A stretch of DNA of 64,000 nucleotides from Aegilops tauschii subsp. strangulata (GCF_002575655.3 NC_053037.3:139635207-139699206), one strand, 5' to 3'; counted from the first letter of the stretch, positions 42,391 to 55,439 are shown. Numbers and translations: made by a program. The notes: a model not told the origin generated them from the letters alone.

Positions 42391-42649
42391 CGTATGGGCC
42401 TTCACGAAGCATTTCCACGGCATCATCTTTGCAAGAAGGGGGTGCGGGAATGGGGATCGAGATTCGTGGATTCGGGGGTTGCCGGCACTGGAGCAGATGA
42501 GCCGGCGAAGCTTAAGGAGGGAGATTTTAATAAACTCAGATATTTTCATCGCAAACGGTTCCTAGAAAATAATTGTGTGTGATGTTGTAGATATTTTTTA
42601 TTAGCGATGAAAGACGAATTTGGAGTAAAGTGGCAACGAATGGTGTTTT

Positions 42650-45600
42650 AAATGAACGAGAAATTTTGTACTACTAATACAACTGTCATGTCAAATTCTG
42701 GAAATTTCAGGGGTCATTTGACCTTTTAAGACATGTAAGTGATTATCTAGCCATTTAATGACCGTAATTCAAATTTGAACTACATGTACACGCAACAGCT
42801 AACCATAACGGTTTGAAAACTCATATTTCGTGTACTTGTGTGCGATTTAATTCCATGTGCAGTAAATTGGAAGGAATTTTCAAACATATTGGTCTAACGG
42901 CTATGAAACAATTAAGCATGGAGTGACATGGCATTTTAATTCCAAAAAATCAGAAACACATGAAACCTTGGTAGATGTAATGTCATGCCACCAAGATGAA
43001 GTGGTAAAAAAATTGGCATGTTTGACAAAAGTTTGGACACACACCCCTCACGAACCGGAGCAACTCACTAGAAGGCTCGTGGTTCCAAGAGGGGACAATG
43101 CATGTTTAATGACGAACGGGAGATATCTTCCTCTTACGACCTTCAATTTTTTTCTACGTCTAACGTGCACTACTACAACTGTAATGTGAAATTTTGGAAA
43201 ATTCTAGGGGTCATTTGATCTTTTAAAGATATTAAAGTGATTTTCTAGCCATTTAATGACCATAATCCAAATTTGAACTACATCTACATGTAACGCCTAA
43301 CCAAAATGGTTTGAAAATTCATATTTGTGTACTTGTGTGCGAGTTAATTCCATGTGCAGTAAACTAGAAGGAATTTTCAAACATATTTGTCTCACGACAT
43401 GGACACACGCAAACGTATGCATGGAGTGACATGGCATTTTAATTCCAAAAAACAATCAGAAACACATGAAACCTTGGTTGATGTAATGTCATGCCACCAA
43501 GATGGTGTGGTAAAGAAACTGACATGTTTGACAAAAGTTTGGACACACACCCCTCACAAACCGGAGCAACTCACTAGAAGGCTCGTGGTTCCGAGAGGGA
43601 ATAATGCATGTTTGATGACGAACGGGAGATAGCTTCTCTTACGGTCTTCAATTTTTTCTACGTCTAACATGCACTACTACAACTGTAATGTGAAATTTTG
43701 GAAAATTCTATGGGTCATTTGACCTTTTAAAGACATTTAAGTGATTTTCTAACCATTTCATGACCGTAATTCAAATTTGAACTACATATACATGCAACGC
43801 CTAACCAAAACGGTTTGAAAAATCATATATGTGTACTTGTGTGCGAGTTAATTCCATGTGCAGTAAATTAGAAGGAATTTTTAAATATATTGGTCTCACG
43901 ACATGGACACATGCATACGTATGCATGGAGTGACATGGCATTTTAATTTAAAAAATAAAAAAATGATCAGAAAAACAGGAAGCCTTGGTTGATGTAATGT
44001 CATGACACCAAGATGATGTGGTAAAGAAATTGGCATGTTTGATGAAAGTTTGGACACACACCCCTCACAAACCGGAGCAACTCACTAGAAGGTTTGTGTT
44101 TCCGAGAGGGAACAATCCATGTTTGATGACGAACGGGAGATAGGTTCCTCTTACGGCCTTCAATTTTTTTTCTACGTTTAACATGCACTAATACAACTTT
44201 CATGTGAAAATTTGGAAAAATTCAGGGGTCAGTTGACCTTTTAAAAACATTTAAGTGATTTTCTAACTATTTAATGACCGTAATTCAAATTTGAACTACA
44301 TTATTAAGGACAATATAACCGCACCTAATCCCTGCCCTCACAGCGATTTGGGTTTTCAGCCATCCATTTGCGCGATCTGAACGTTCCTGGGCGTCAGATC
44401 TGATGTACAAAGCGTTCTGTCCCGCACTATGTGTAATCTGGCCCAGCTGTCCTGTGGGCTGCTTCTTCAGAGGCCGAAACCGTGCCCTGTGGTAAAATGG
44501 GCCTGTTTTCTCAGCCCACTGAGGGTCCAAAACGATTGCTGGCTTGTGTCTCATCCCTTCCACCCCGACCTCTCGTCTCTCTTGTTCAATTCCCACCCCC
44601 GACCTCTCCGCGATACAAGTTGCGCCGCCCTCGTCTCCAGCCGACTGCCTCCTCATCTTTGCCCAGCCGTCGCCCTCTTATTTACCCTTAAGATTTCATC
44701 AGGGAGGGGATCCTCTCTCAGATCTGTTGAGGCTCTACACCACTAAGGACTGAACCAGATTTTTACGCCTTGTCGCGCCATCTCTGGATCCAACCTCGTT
44801 CGAGCACCCAGGCGCCGGTAATGCCGAGCTCCTGGATCCACAACCCAAAACCAAGCTTATTCTTTTGGATCCACGATGCAAGGACCTCCTCCAGGCGGCT
44901 CAGAGGGAGTGAGATGGACACGACAAGAAGATGCGTTGTCATCATCAATTTTTTCTCTCCCGAGACACCAGTGGCCCGTGGCCTGGTTACCACGATGAGG
45001 TTCCAATAGTCCACGGTGAGATTTCGATAATCGCTTATGTACCACGAAATATTCATGGATTCAGTTTTGAGATTGGATCCAAATTTCGCTAAGGGGATCC
45101 AGCGACACACGCTCAGAGGAGCGGCCGGTCTGCGTCCATCCAGCCATAATGCGAGGCGGGATTCGGCCAAGACGAGGCTCGCGCTGTGATCGACTGGAGG
45201 CGCAGTTCCGGCTTCAGTCGATGCGCTCGAGGGCTCGTGGTGAAACTACTCCGTCTTCGCCCAGTCGCCTCCCTTCTCCAACCTCCACAGCTCGTTCTCG
45301 TGTCTTTCTTCAGGCAGGTGAGATCCGGGTTCCCCTTCTGGTCTCTTAGATTTTTTGATGTTGCTGTGATACGTTGGCCAGGTGTACAGGTTGCTCTCCT
45401 GGTCTTCCCTTGATTTCTTCAGCCAAGTGAGCTCTTGTTGTACCTGCCGCACAGTGTCTGTACAAAACAAGCTTGACGATTAAGCGAGCTAGGGGCGAGT
45501 CAGTGTCAAAACGTGCATTCATGGCCTAGCAGTTTTTCTGAACTTTGACACTTCAAAACGTGTTGAACCCTTCTCCTTGTGTTCAGAGTACTAACAAAAG

Positions 45601-48600
45601 TCCTACTGGAAATATGACGATGGCAAACCCCGATTTCAGAAGAATTATGGAAAGGAAGTGTTGAGCATAAAAATGCGATCTACTATAGTGGTAATGTTTC
45701 TTTTCTTATAGTGTGGGCAACATTCTTTTTATCCCTTATGATACTGTAGTTTGCATGTACAAATTATATCATAATATATATACTCTTTATATTGCATTTT
45801 CAGCTTAGTTCTCACCTGTGTGTTTTTCACGGTTTCAGTGAAAGCTTGATGATGTTGCACCTTCAAGTGCCGTGATTGCTATGCATCCTCTAAATAAACT
45901 AAAATTTCTATTGATTTTGTAGCTAATGTAGTGGTAACTCTTCTAGTCGCTTTCATATAATTAAATTTGCAATGTACGACCAAGTGTAGCTCCATTTGCC
46001 TTCTACAATCATTATTATGTTTTAGAATCATGCTCCAGTTTATATGTTAGAAAAATCTTGATAGGTGCTTGGCTCAAAGGCCTTGGTACACGTGCCATCT
46101 GCACATGCTTCGCCTGATTGCAGCGGTTGGAAATCTGGGGTAACCCGACAAATAATCAAATTTGAGTATGTGAAATGAAGCAGAAGCTAAGTGTTCCACT
46201 GATAATAGAAATGTCCATTTATGCTTATGTAAAGATATTTTTATTATTCTACCGAATTCCACAGTAGGATATCCCATTTATGGTATGTAGAATATCAATT
46301 ACTACTTGATTTCCTAACTAAGTGAAATCCTTGTTAGCATTCTTCTTGGTGAGTGTGGCACACTCCACACATGAAATGTCTAGGCGCACCAGGCCTGCCT
46401 AATTCTTCTTTGTGGCAGAACATCGCGCCCCTTTGGGTAGAGAGGCATCTGGACATTTCATTAATGCATCATGTATACAATCTATAATGACTATTTATGT
46501 CTCCTGTTGCATGTTTATTTTTGCCGCGGCTTATTATCTGTCTTGGCACTATGGATTGGTTTTATTTACTGAATACATGGATTTGTATGTTGTCATCCCA
46601 TGCCAATTTGTGTAGGTGAACCTTACTTTTTTATCTTAGTATATATGTGAACTTCATTAATTATTGACTAATATAAGGTTATGTTTTACAAGTATAATAT
46701 ATTTCATGTGCCCATATATATTTATAGATATTCGTATAATTTATCGTATAGATAGACGGGCGCGGCAACGTGCGCCATCAATGATCTAGTCTATATGCAA
46801 CGCCTAACCAAAACGGTTTGAAAAAACAAATTTTTGTGTACTTGTGTGTGAGTTAATTCCATGTGCAGTAAATTAGAAGGAATTTTCAAACATATTGGTC
46901 TCAAGGCATGGGCACATGCATGGAGTGCCATGACATTTTAATTCCAAAAAAATTAAAAATGATCAGAAAAACATGAAACCTTGCTTGATTTAATGTCATG
47001 CCACCAAGATGATGTGGTAAAATGTTGGCCTGTTTGACGAAAGTTTGGACACACACCCCTCATAAACCGGAGCAACCCACTAGAAGGTTCGTGGTTCCGA
47101 GAGGGAACAATGCATGCTTGATGACGAACGGGAGATAGCTCCTTCTTACGGCCTTCAATTTTTTTCTACATTTAACATGCACTAATACAACTTTCATGTG
47201 AAAATTTGGAAAATTTCAGGGGTCATTAGACCTTTTAAAGACATTTAAGTGATTTTCTAACCACTTAATGACCGTAATTAAAATTTGAACTACATCTACA
47301 TGCAAGGCCTAATCAAAACGTTTTGAAAAATAATATTTATGTGTACTTGTGTGCGAGTTAATTTCATGTGCAGTAAATTAGAAGGAATTTTCAAACATAT
47401 TGGTCTCAATGCATGGGCACATGCATGGAGTGCCATGGCATTTTAATTTCAAAAAAAATTGAAAACACATGAAACCTTGGTTGATGTAATGTCATGCCAC
47501 CAAGATGACGTGGTAAAAAAATTGGCATGTTTGACGAAAGTTTGGACACACACCCCTCACAAACCGGAGCAACTCACTAGAAGGCTCGTGGTTTCGAGAG
47601 GGGACAATGCATGTTTGATAACGAACGGGAGATAGCTTCCTCTTACGGCCTTCAATTTTTTTCTATGTCTGACATGCATTACTACAACTGTAATGTGAAA
47701 ATTTTGAACAATCTAGGGGTCATTTGACCTTTTAAAGACATTTAAGTGATTTCTAGCCATTTAATGACCGTAATTCAAATTTGAACTACATCTACATGCA
47801 ATGACTAACCAAAACGGTTTGAAAAATCATATTTGTGTACTTGTGTGCGATTTAATTCCATGTGCTAGTAAACTACAAGGAATTTTCAAACATATTTGTC
47901 TCACGACATGGACACATGCATACGTATGCATGAAGTGACATGGCATTTTAATTCCAAAAAAAATCAGAAACACATGAAACATTGGTTGATATAATGTCAT
48001 GCCACCAAGATGATGTGGTAAAGAAATTGGCATGTTTGACGAAAGTTTGGACACACACCCCTCACAAACCGGAGCACCTCACTAGAAGGCTCGTGGTTCC
48101 GAGGGGGAACAATGCATGTTTGATGACGAACGGTACATAGCTTCCTCTTACGGCCTTCAATTTTTTTCTACGTCTAACGTGCACTACTACAACTGTAATG
48201 TGAAATTTTTGAAAATTCTAGGGGTCATTTGACCTTTTAAAGACATTTAAGTGATTTTCTAACCATTTAATGACCGCAATTCAAATTTGAACTACATCTA
48301 CATGCAACGCCTAACCAAAACGGTTTCAAAAATCATATCTGTGTACTTTTGTGCGAGTTAATTCCATGTGCAGTAAATTAGAAAGAATTTTCAAACATAT
48401 TGGTCTCACGACATGGACACATGCATACGTATGCATGGAGTGACATGCCATTTTAGTTACAAAAAATAAAAGAATGATCAGAAAAATATGAAACCTTGGT
48501 TGATATAATGTCATGCCACCAAGATAATGTGGTAATGAAATTGGCATGTTTGACGAAAGTTTGGACACACACCCCTCACAAACCGGAGCAACTCACTAAA

Positions 48601-51410
48601 AGGTTCATGGTTCCGAGAGGGAACAATGCATGTTTGATGACGAATGGGACATAGCTTCCTCTTACGGCCTTCAATTTTTTTCTACGTTTAACGTGCACTA
48701 ATACAACTGTCATGTGAAAATTTGAAAATTTTCAAGGGTCATTTGACCTTTTAAAGACATTTAAGTGATTTTACAACCATTTAATGACCGTAATTCAAAT
48801 TTGAACAACATCTACATGTAACGCCTAACCAAAACGGTTTGAAAAAAAATCAAATTTTAGTGTACTTGTGTGCGAGTTAATTCCATGTGCAGTAAATTAG
48901 AAAGAATTTTCAAACATATTGGTGTCAAGGCATGGGCACATGCATGGAGTGCCATGGCATTTTAATTCCAAAAAATTAAAAAATGATCAGAAAAACATGA
49001 AACCTTGCTTGATTTAATGTCATGCCACCAAGATGATGTGGTAAAAAAATTGGCCTGTTTGACGAAAGTTTGGACACACACCCCTCACAAACGTGAGCAA
49101 CTCACTAGCAGGTTCATGGTTCCAAGACGGAACAATGCATGTTTTATGATGAACGGGAGATAACTTCCTCTTACGGCCTACAAATTTTTTCTACGTTTAA
49201 CGTGCACTAATACAACTATCATGTGAAAATTTGGAAAATTTCAGGGGTCATTTGACCTTTAAAAGATATTTAAGTGATTTTCTAACCATTTAACGACCGT
49301 AATTCAAATTTGAACTACATCTACATGCAACGCCTAACAAAAACGGTTTGAAAAATTATATTTTTGTGCACTTGTGTGCGAGTTAATTCCATGTGTAGTA
49401 AATTAGAAGGAATTTTCAAACATATTGGTCTCAAGGCATGGGCACATGCATGGAGTGCCATGACATTTTAAATCCAAAAATAATAATAAGAAACACAAGA
49501 AACCTTGGTTGATGTAATGTCATGCCACCAAGATGATGTGGTAAAAAAATTGGCATGTTTGACGAAAGTTTGGACACACACCCCTCATAAACCGGAGCAA
49601 CTCACTAGAAGACTTGTGGTTCCGAGAGCGGACAATGCATGTTTGATGACGAATGGGAGATTACTTCCTAATACGGCCTTCAATTTTTTTCTACGTCTAA
49701 CATGCACTACTACAACTGTAGTGTGAAATTTTTGAACAATCTAAGGGTCATTTGACCTTTTAAAGACATTTAAGTGATTTTCTAGCCATTTAATGATCGT
49801 AATTCAAATTTGAACTACATCTACATGCAATGACTAACCAAAACGGTTTGAAAAATCATATTTGTGTACTTGTGTGCGAGTTAATTCCCCGTGCAGTAAA
49901 CTAGAAGGAATTTTCAAACATATTTGTCTCACGACATGGACACATGCATACGTATGCACGGAGTGACATGACATTTTAATTCCAAAAAAATCAGAAACAC
50001 ATGAAACCTTAGTTGATGTAATGCCATGCCACCAAGATGATGTGGTAAAGAAATTGACATGTTTGACGAAATTTGGACACACACTCCTCACAAACCGGAG
50101 CAACTCACTAGAAGGCTCGTGGTTCCAAGAGGGAACAATGCATGTTTGATGACGAACGGGAGATAGCTTCCTCTTACGGCCTTCAATTTTTTTCTACGTC
50201 TAACATGCACTACTACGATTGTAATGTGAAATTTTGGAAAATTCTAGGGGTCACTTGACCTTTTAAAGATATTTATGTGATTTTCTAACCATTTAATGAC
50301 CGTAATTCAAATTTGAACTACATCTACATGCAACGCCTAACCAAAACGGTTTGAATAATCATATCTGTGCACTTGTGTGCGAGTTAATTCCATGTGCAGT
50401 AAATTAGAAGGAATTTTCAATATATTGGTCTCACGACATGGACACATGCATACGTATGCATGGAGTGACATGGCACTTTAATTACAAAAAATAAAAAAAT
50501 GATCACAAAAACATGAAACCTTGGTTAATGTAATGTCATGCCATCAAGATGATGTTGTAAAGAAATTGGCATGTTTGACGAAAGTTTGGACACACACCCC
50601 TCACAAACCGGAGCAACTCACTAGAAGGTTTGTGGTTCCGAGAGGGAACAATGAATGTTTGATGACGAACGGGAGATAGGTTCCTCTTACGGCCTTCAAA
50701 TTTTTTCTACGTTTAACGTGCAGTAATACAACTGTCATGTGAAAATTTGGAAAATTTCAGGGGTCATTTGACCTTTTAAAGACATTTAAGTGATTTTCTA
50801 ACCATTTAATGACCGTAATTCAAATTTGAACTACATCTACATGCAACGCCTAACCAAAATGGTTTGTAAAATCAAATTTTTGTGTACTTGTGTGCGAGTT
50901 AATTCCATGTGTAGTAAATTATATAGAATTTTCAAACATATTGGTCTTAGGGCATGGGCACATGCATGGAGTGCCATGGCATTTTAATTCCAAAAAATTA
51001 AAAAATGATCAGAAAAACATGAAACCTTGCTTGATTTAATGTCATGCCACCAAGATGATGTGATAAAAAATTGGCCTGTTTAACGAAAGTTTGGACACAC
51101 ACCCCTCACAAACCGGAGCAACTCACTAGAAGGTTCGTGGTTCCGAGAGGGAACAATGCATGTTTGATGACGAACGGTAGATAGCTTCCTCTTACGGCCT
51201 TAAAAAAATTCTACATTTAACGTGCACTTATACAACTGTCATGTGAAAATTTGGAAAATTTCAGGGGTCATTTGACCTTTTAAAGACATTTAAGTGATTT
51301 TCTAACCATTTAATGACCGTAATTCAAATTTGAACTACATCTACATGCAACACCTAACCATAACGGTTTGAAAAATTATTTTTTTGTGTACTTGTGTGTG
51401 AGTTAAAAAA
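42650..51410 (-). repeat. ~505-bp tandem array of element M (twelve units, split by a Helitron)
   Basis: The marker ACACCCCTCA (with local variants) occurs at 43,041, 43,547, 44,058, 47,053 and seven or eight further places to about 51,100. Periods are 498-513 bp once the 2,489-bp insertion is removed. Units share TAATTCAAATTTGAACTACA, TACGTATGCATGGAGTGACA and GGGGTCATTTGACCTTTTAA. Units differ in about 5-10% of positions, and two subtypes alternate irregularly (ACGACATGGACACATGC versus AAGGCATGGGCACATGC). The minus strand corresponds to the array of L. Short frames in the units are not genes. Confidence 0.92.
44301..46789 (+). mobile_element. 2,489-bp Helitron inside the M array
   Basis: The 3' end reads GGGCGCGGCAACGTGCGCC hairpin, then ATCAATGAT and CTAG, followed by T. 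The left flank ends ...GAACTACA and the right flank resumes TCTATATGCAACG, reproducing the array phrase AACTACATCTACATGCAACG interrupted exactly between A and T. No target duplication exists, as expected. The 5' end is TTATTAAGG rather than the usual TC. No Rep/helicase is encoded. 44,560-45,480 is GC-richer, with CTCTC leader-like and exon-like sequence and GTGAG/AG sites, probably a captured gene fragment; its origin is not recognised. Confidence 0.9.
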
Positions 51411-51685
51411 TCATCAGATGATGTAAATATCTGGTGTTCAAAAAACAAAATGTAAAGATCTGGCAAGACGCCCCCACACGATTGGCACTCTATCTCGCGG
51501 CTCGAGGTTTGGTAGGTGAGTGGCGGGGATCATTAATCAGAAACGGTTATCTATTGGAAACCGTCAGCTATTATGTTCACACATGGATTTTGCTGCGGGA
51601 ATCGTGTGTAATTCAAAACTACAGTACTTGTAAATTTCGGCGACCGGCGTGTGTACTGTCCCCGTCGATCTAGATTCCGGCTACC

Positions 51686-51694
51686 AATAAATAC
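51686..51694 (+). promoter_or_regulatory. Candidate TATA box of the 51,779 gene
   Basis: AATAAATAC lies 93 bp before the ATG at 51,779; a (CT)n run at 51,752-51,768 forms the leader. Spacing is similar to that of the L gene at 2,907. Confidence 0.4.
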
Positions 51695-51778
51695 AACCTT
51701 GCTCACGTTGTCCCGCCTGCATTCTCATATACATCATTCCCTTGCTCGCCCTCTCTCTCTCTCTCTCAAATTTCTGCC

Positions 51779-52386
51779 ATGGCGTCGCCGGTCTGCCCAC
51801 GCGCCGATGAGGAGTCACCGTCCCCCGAGGACGCTCACTCTATTAGCAGCAACAAAGACCCCTACGCGCCGCCTAACGAGGTTGCGCCGGACCCCCAACT
51901 TTGGGTTGGTTTTGGGGCCAGTACAATCTTTGTCTGTGGAAGTCACTGCTGCCAGCTGAGAATGCCAGGCAAGTGGCGTTCAAGAAGGAGATGGCAGAGG
52001 AGGAAGCCAGGTACCAGGCGGCCTGTGAAGCCCGTGATGCCGTCTGGAAAAAGGAGGCAGCGGAGCTTTGGGCGCGGGTGCGTCGTCGTGCCAAGGAGGT
52101 GTACGAAGACGGGTACTTCGCGAGGAAGGTCATAGGCGCTGGGTGCCTCGTCGCTGCGTGGAGGTGGGCCGATAAGCTCCAGCATGTCACCGACGAGGAG
52201 CTCCGGTGGGTGCCCAACAAAATGGCAAGATCGGCCGCGCGCGTCCGCCAGCAAGAGGCAGATCGGTACGTCAAGCGCTGCGAGGCGGAGGAGGCGGAGT
52301 ACTGCCTCCGCACTGGGAAGATGCCGCGCACCAGGGAGTTGCTGGCGAGGGGCTGCCGGAATACTGGCCCCAGGAGGGATTATTAG
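51779..52386 (+). pseudogene. Coiled-coil gene of M on the far side of the array
   Basis: The ATG has a strong context (GCCATGGCG) and encodes MASPVCPRADEESPSPEDAH and on to NEVAPDPQL. Protein-like sequence continues in the next frame (NARQVAFKKEMAEEEARYQA, then ARVRRRAKEVYEDGYFARKV) to the TAG at about 52,386. Either a frameshift or an unrecognised small intron lies between about 51,900 and 51,965. The second part is a charged helical domain of about 130 residues ending RGCRNTGPRRDY. Unknown function; similar in style to the other element genes here. Confidence 0.5.
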
Positions 52387-52456
52387 TTTTAGTATTGTTC
52401 GTTTTCAATTTTATGCATTGTACCTAGTAGTTAAGTATCATCACGTATATGTGATG

Positions 52457-52458
<2 letters not shown>

Positions 52459-52507
<49 letters not shown>

Positions 52508-52546
52508 TGTGATGAACTAATGAACAATTAATATATATATATATAT
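52459..52546. repeat. (TA)n microsatellites
   Basis: An uninterrupted (TA)n run at 52,459-52,505 and a second shorter one at 52,530-52,546, in the spacer between two convergent genes. Confidence 0.95.
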
Positions 52547-52561
52547 TATGAATTCCATTTT

Positions 52562-53608
52562 CTATCTATTTTTGTATACTAATTTGAATCTAGCTGTTAT
52601 CATCCACATATACAGAATGGAAAGCGTATACACACACATTGAAATAGAACATATAAGAATGGAAAACAGAGTACACATATTGAAACAGAGCAATACTATG
52701 ATTGTTGTGAATAGATAGCTATCCACGTCGAAACGACTTTTCAAAATAAAACGCGTCCATGAGACCATGACCAGCAGCCCTTGCCCAGGGTAGCTCTTGG
52801 CTTTGCCTGAACTCGTGATGCGTTCGTCCAAGCGGTCGACACACTCGCGGTACATCTGGAGCGCGATCTCGAGCTCCAAGTTGGCTATTTCATCGGAGAT
52901 CACCAGCTCGAAGATGCGACGGCCATGTCCCTCTACTGCGCCCAGGTGGACACCTGGGCCAAGGAGGCGGTCGAGCCTACGAACCAGCGCGTTGTCATCC
53001 AGCAGGCCGCGGATAAGGCGAATGGTGGCACCCATGCGAATGGCGCGGCGGGCGTTCGGTGCAAGTACGACGCGGCCGACCTCTGGTGCAAGTACGGCGC
53101 TGAGGGCCTCTGCCCACACCTGGTGAGGAATGGGGGTACTGACGGGATGTGTACCCAGCTGCGACGCCATGTCGACAGCAGGCAAGCGCCGATGGATCCG
53201 CTCTTGCTATGCGGCACGCCGCGCCTCTCGCTCTGCGGCGTTCCAACGGTCTCGCCGTACGGCGAGCCACAGCCTATCGGCGCGGACGCGCCTAGCTTGC
53301 TCTGTGGCGCACCATCGATCATGTTGTGCGGCGAGCTGCAGCCTATCGGCGCTGACATGCCTATCTTGATCCGCGATGCTCAAGAAGCGCCATGCGCCAA
53401 AGGTCTGCTCAACCTTGGCGATAACGCGCATCACAACATCGTCCATCGTGTTGTCGGGGAGCGCCTCGGCCTCAATGGGCCATGGCGCCTGCTCGTTTTC
53501 CTCGTCAACGAGGTTGATGGCAGAGACTGTGCTTTGGTGGGTTGGCATGCTTGGAAAAGGTGGATGTGCTACAGGCTGCACTTGTCTCCTCTGTGCGTCG
53601 CGCGCCGC
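52562..53608 (-). pseudogene. Arginine/alanine-rich gene of M with one nonsense codon
   Basis: A single frame from a probable acceptor at 53,608 (GCGCATAG then AARDAQRRQVQPVAHPP) to the stop at 52,562, broken by TAG at 53,209-53,207 after EREARRAA. The upstream part contains an internal repeat (HVSADRLQLAAQHDRW and RVRADRLWLAVRRDRW). The downstream part has LRRL-type helices (ALVRRLDRLLGPGVHLGA, LEIALQMYRECVDRLDER), then a hydrophobic tail that may be read-through of non-coding DNA. Position and orientation correspond to the 2,907-3,721 gene of L. No known domain. Confidence 0.45.
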
Positions 53609-54738
53609 CTATGCGCAATATAGCTGGGTGGCGGGAAATAGGTGAGGAAATGGTGGGAAACGGTGGCGTGTTCATAAAACGCCATCAATTAATGGAAACT
53701 TAGCATAGAAGGAACATCGAGCTAGCACAAGAAGTAGATGATGATCAGATGAACATGGACCACACTAGGGAACCCGTCGGTGATGAATTCATCAATCCCA
53801 AACTATTGAATACTAGCAAGCGTTTGCCCACAACACACACGACCTATTCCATCACAAACAGGTCGGATGGATCAACTGTATGCCACGTATCACACATTGT
53901 CAAAAAGTAATGTGGTAGACCTTCTTTAACATGTGTTAAAAAAACAAGGACCTTGAGGTTAAATTAACTCATGGGATGGGTCCTATCAGTCATTTAATTT
54001 GACAGATATGACCCATCCTATCAGTTAATTTAACATCAACACAACTTCCCATCCAGTCACCCATCTGATGGCTGCTCCAGCCTGAGCACACTTAACTTGA
54101 GAGTTTTCTTACATGAGCTACTGGTGGAACGGCTAGTCCTTGCTGATAGGATGCCTCTTCGCATCCTTATGGTGTATATGGATGACCGCCCGTCCCCCAA
54201 TGGCCAATAGATGTTGTGTAGACAGAGCATATCACATACGTCTTATTAGAAGCTATCGTCTGTGTTATTATCGGTCTTCGCACACATTTCTGATTATGGA
54301 CCTGTTTGCCGCATATCACACACATCTTGTTATATTAAACTATTTCTGTTCTCTTGTCTCAACTCAAACAGTTCATCCGAGTGAACCGCATGTCGTATAT
54401 CGCACACACCTTCATCTGGCTGCCCGTTTCTTTTGTGTTGCCTAATCACAAACAGTTCGTCCGAGTGAACCGTATGTTATATATCACACACACCTTCATC
54501 TGGCTGCCCGTTTCTTTTGTTCCTCCTCATTGCAAACAGTTAATTGAGCTGAACCGTATGCCCTGCATCGCACACGCAACTAAAATATGAACCGTGTTTG
54601 ATGCATCCTCCATCGCAAACGTTTTGCACCTTTTTTTGATGGTTATTTTACACCACCGTTTGTGATTATGGCATCGCACACAGTTTTGTCGAAGGGTCTC
54701 TGATAGTAGTGTCGCGTTAGCAGCAACCTGCAGTAGTG
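53609..54738. repeat. Right subterminal zone and terminus of M
   Basis: 53,815-53,905 matches L at 2,400-2,296 in inverse orientation. From 54,290 a ~115-bp phrase recurs with TATCACACACACCTTCATCT, GGCTGCCCGTTTCTTTTGT and CAAACAGTT. Further short ATCGCACAC motifs lead to GATAGTAGTG and finally GCAGTAGTG at 54,738. ATGGGATGGGTCCTATCAGT and its near-inverse at 53,970-54,020 form a small hairpin. Confidence 0.7.
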
Positions 54739-54741
54739 ACA

Positions 54742-55375
54742 ACTTGGAAATATAGCAATTGTATTAGTTTCTCCTGTATTTAGTATAGCCAAATTCGATT
54801 TATTTTTCACATGGTATACAATAACAGAATGCAGCCACAACAATTGAACATCACATTGCAGAACTGAACCAAACAAAACAGTTAACTAAACACCACAACA
54901 AATGAACAAAACGTTAACTGAGCACCACATTGCACAATATAACATACTCCTAATAGAAGATTAAACAGTTGACCAAACCAAGCATGCTTAACAACTTGGA
55001 AATATAGCAATTGTATTTGTTTCTCATGTATTTAGTACAGCCAAATTCGATTTATTTCTCACATGGTATACAATAACAGAATGCACCCACATCAATTGAA
55101 CGTCACATTGCAGTAACTAAACACCACAACAAATGAACCAAACGTTAACTAAGCACCACATTGCACAATATAACATACTCCTAATAGAAGATCGGACAGT
55201 TAACCAAACCAAGCATGCTTGACAACTTGGAAAATTGCACCCTGAAGAATTGAACATCACATTTGCAGAATTGAACCAAATAGTTAACTGAACACCACGT
55301 TGCATGACATATAGAACATATACTCTAGAGCAGAAGATTGCATGGTAAAAGTAGATAGCACAATTCACTAGAATT
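54742..55375 (-). repeat. ~250-bp tandem repeat of R
   Basis: ACTTGGAAATATAGCAATTG starts at 54,742 and 54,994, with a third partial unit after 55,225. It is the inverse of the L repeat at 35,737-36,500 and continues beyond M at 39,089 and beyond the fold-back element at 37,606. Confidence 0.85.
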
Positions 55376-55439
55376 TGTTAAGGAACGGCAGTAGCTAGCA
55401 AACTGAACATGGGTCCTTATAGTGAGCTAATAAGACAAG

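Larger units (their letters stand above)
39090..54738 (-). mobile_element. Element M: 15.6-kb CACTA-like unit inserted in R
   Basis: Left end CACTGGTACGTGTCGG, right end ...CTGCAGTAGTG, with ACA at 39,087-39,089 and 54,739-54,741. Joining the flanks gives GCTTAACAACTTGGAAATAT, which exists uninterrupted at 54,984-55,003 in the neighbouring repeat unit of R, so the borders are secure. The terminal inverse repeat itself is weak beyond CACT. M contains, on the minus strand, a GRF zinc finger gene and an alanine-rich gene, then a 12-unit array and two more coiled-coil genes. No transposase is seen. Confidence 0.82.

Noticed and set aside
44429..45470. Open frames inside the Helitron on both strands
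   Set aside because: Short, overlapping and without a recognised domain; probably captured fragments or leader sequence, so not listed as genes.
42923..50103. Repeated short frames such as MSCHQDEVVKKLACL
   Set aside because: Array-unit products that are broken in most units.
54660..54711. GATAGTAGTG at 54,711 as the right terminus of M
   Set aside because: The downstream GCAGTAGTG at 54,738 is the one followed by ACA and rejoining the uninterrupted R sequence; the first would leave 27 unexplained bases.
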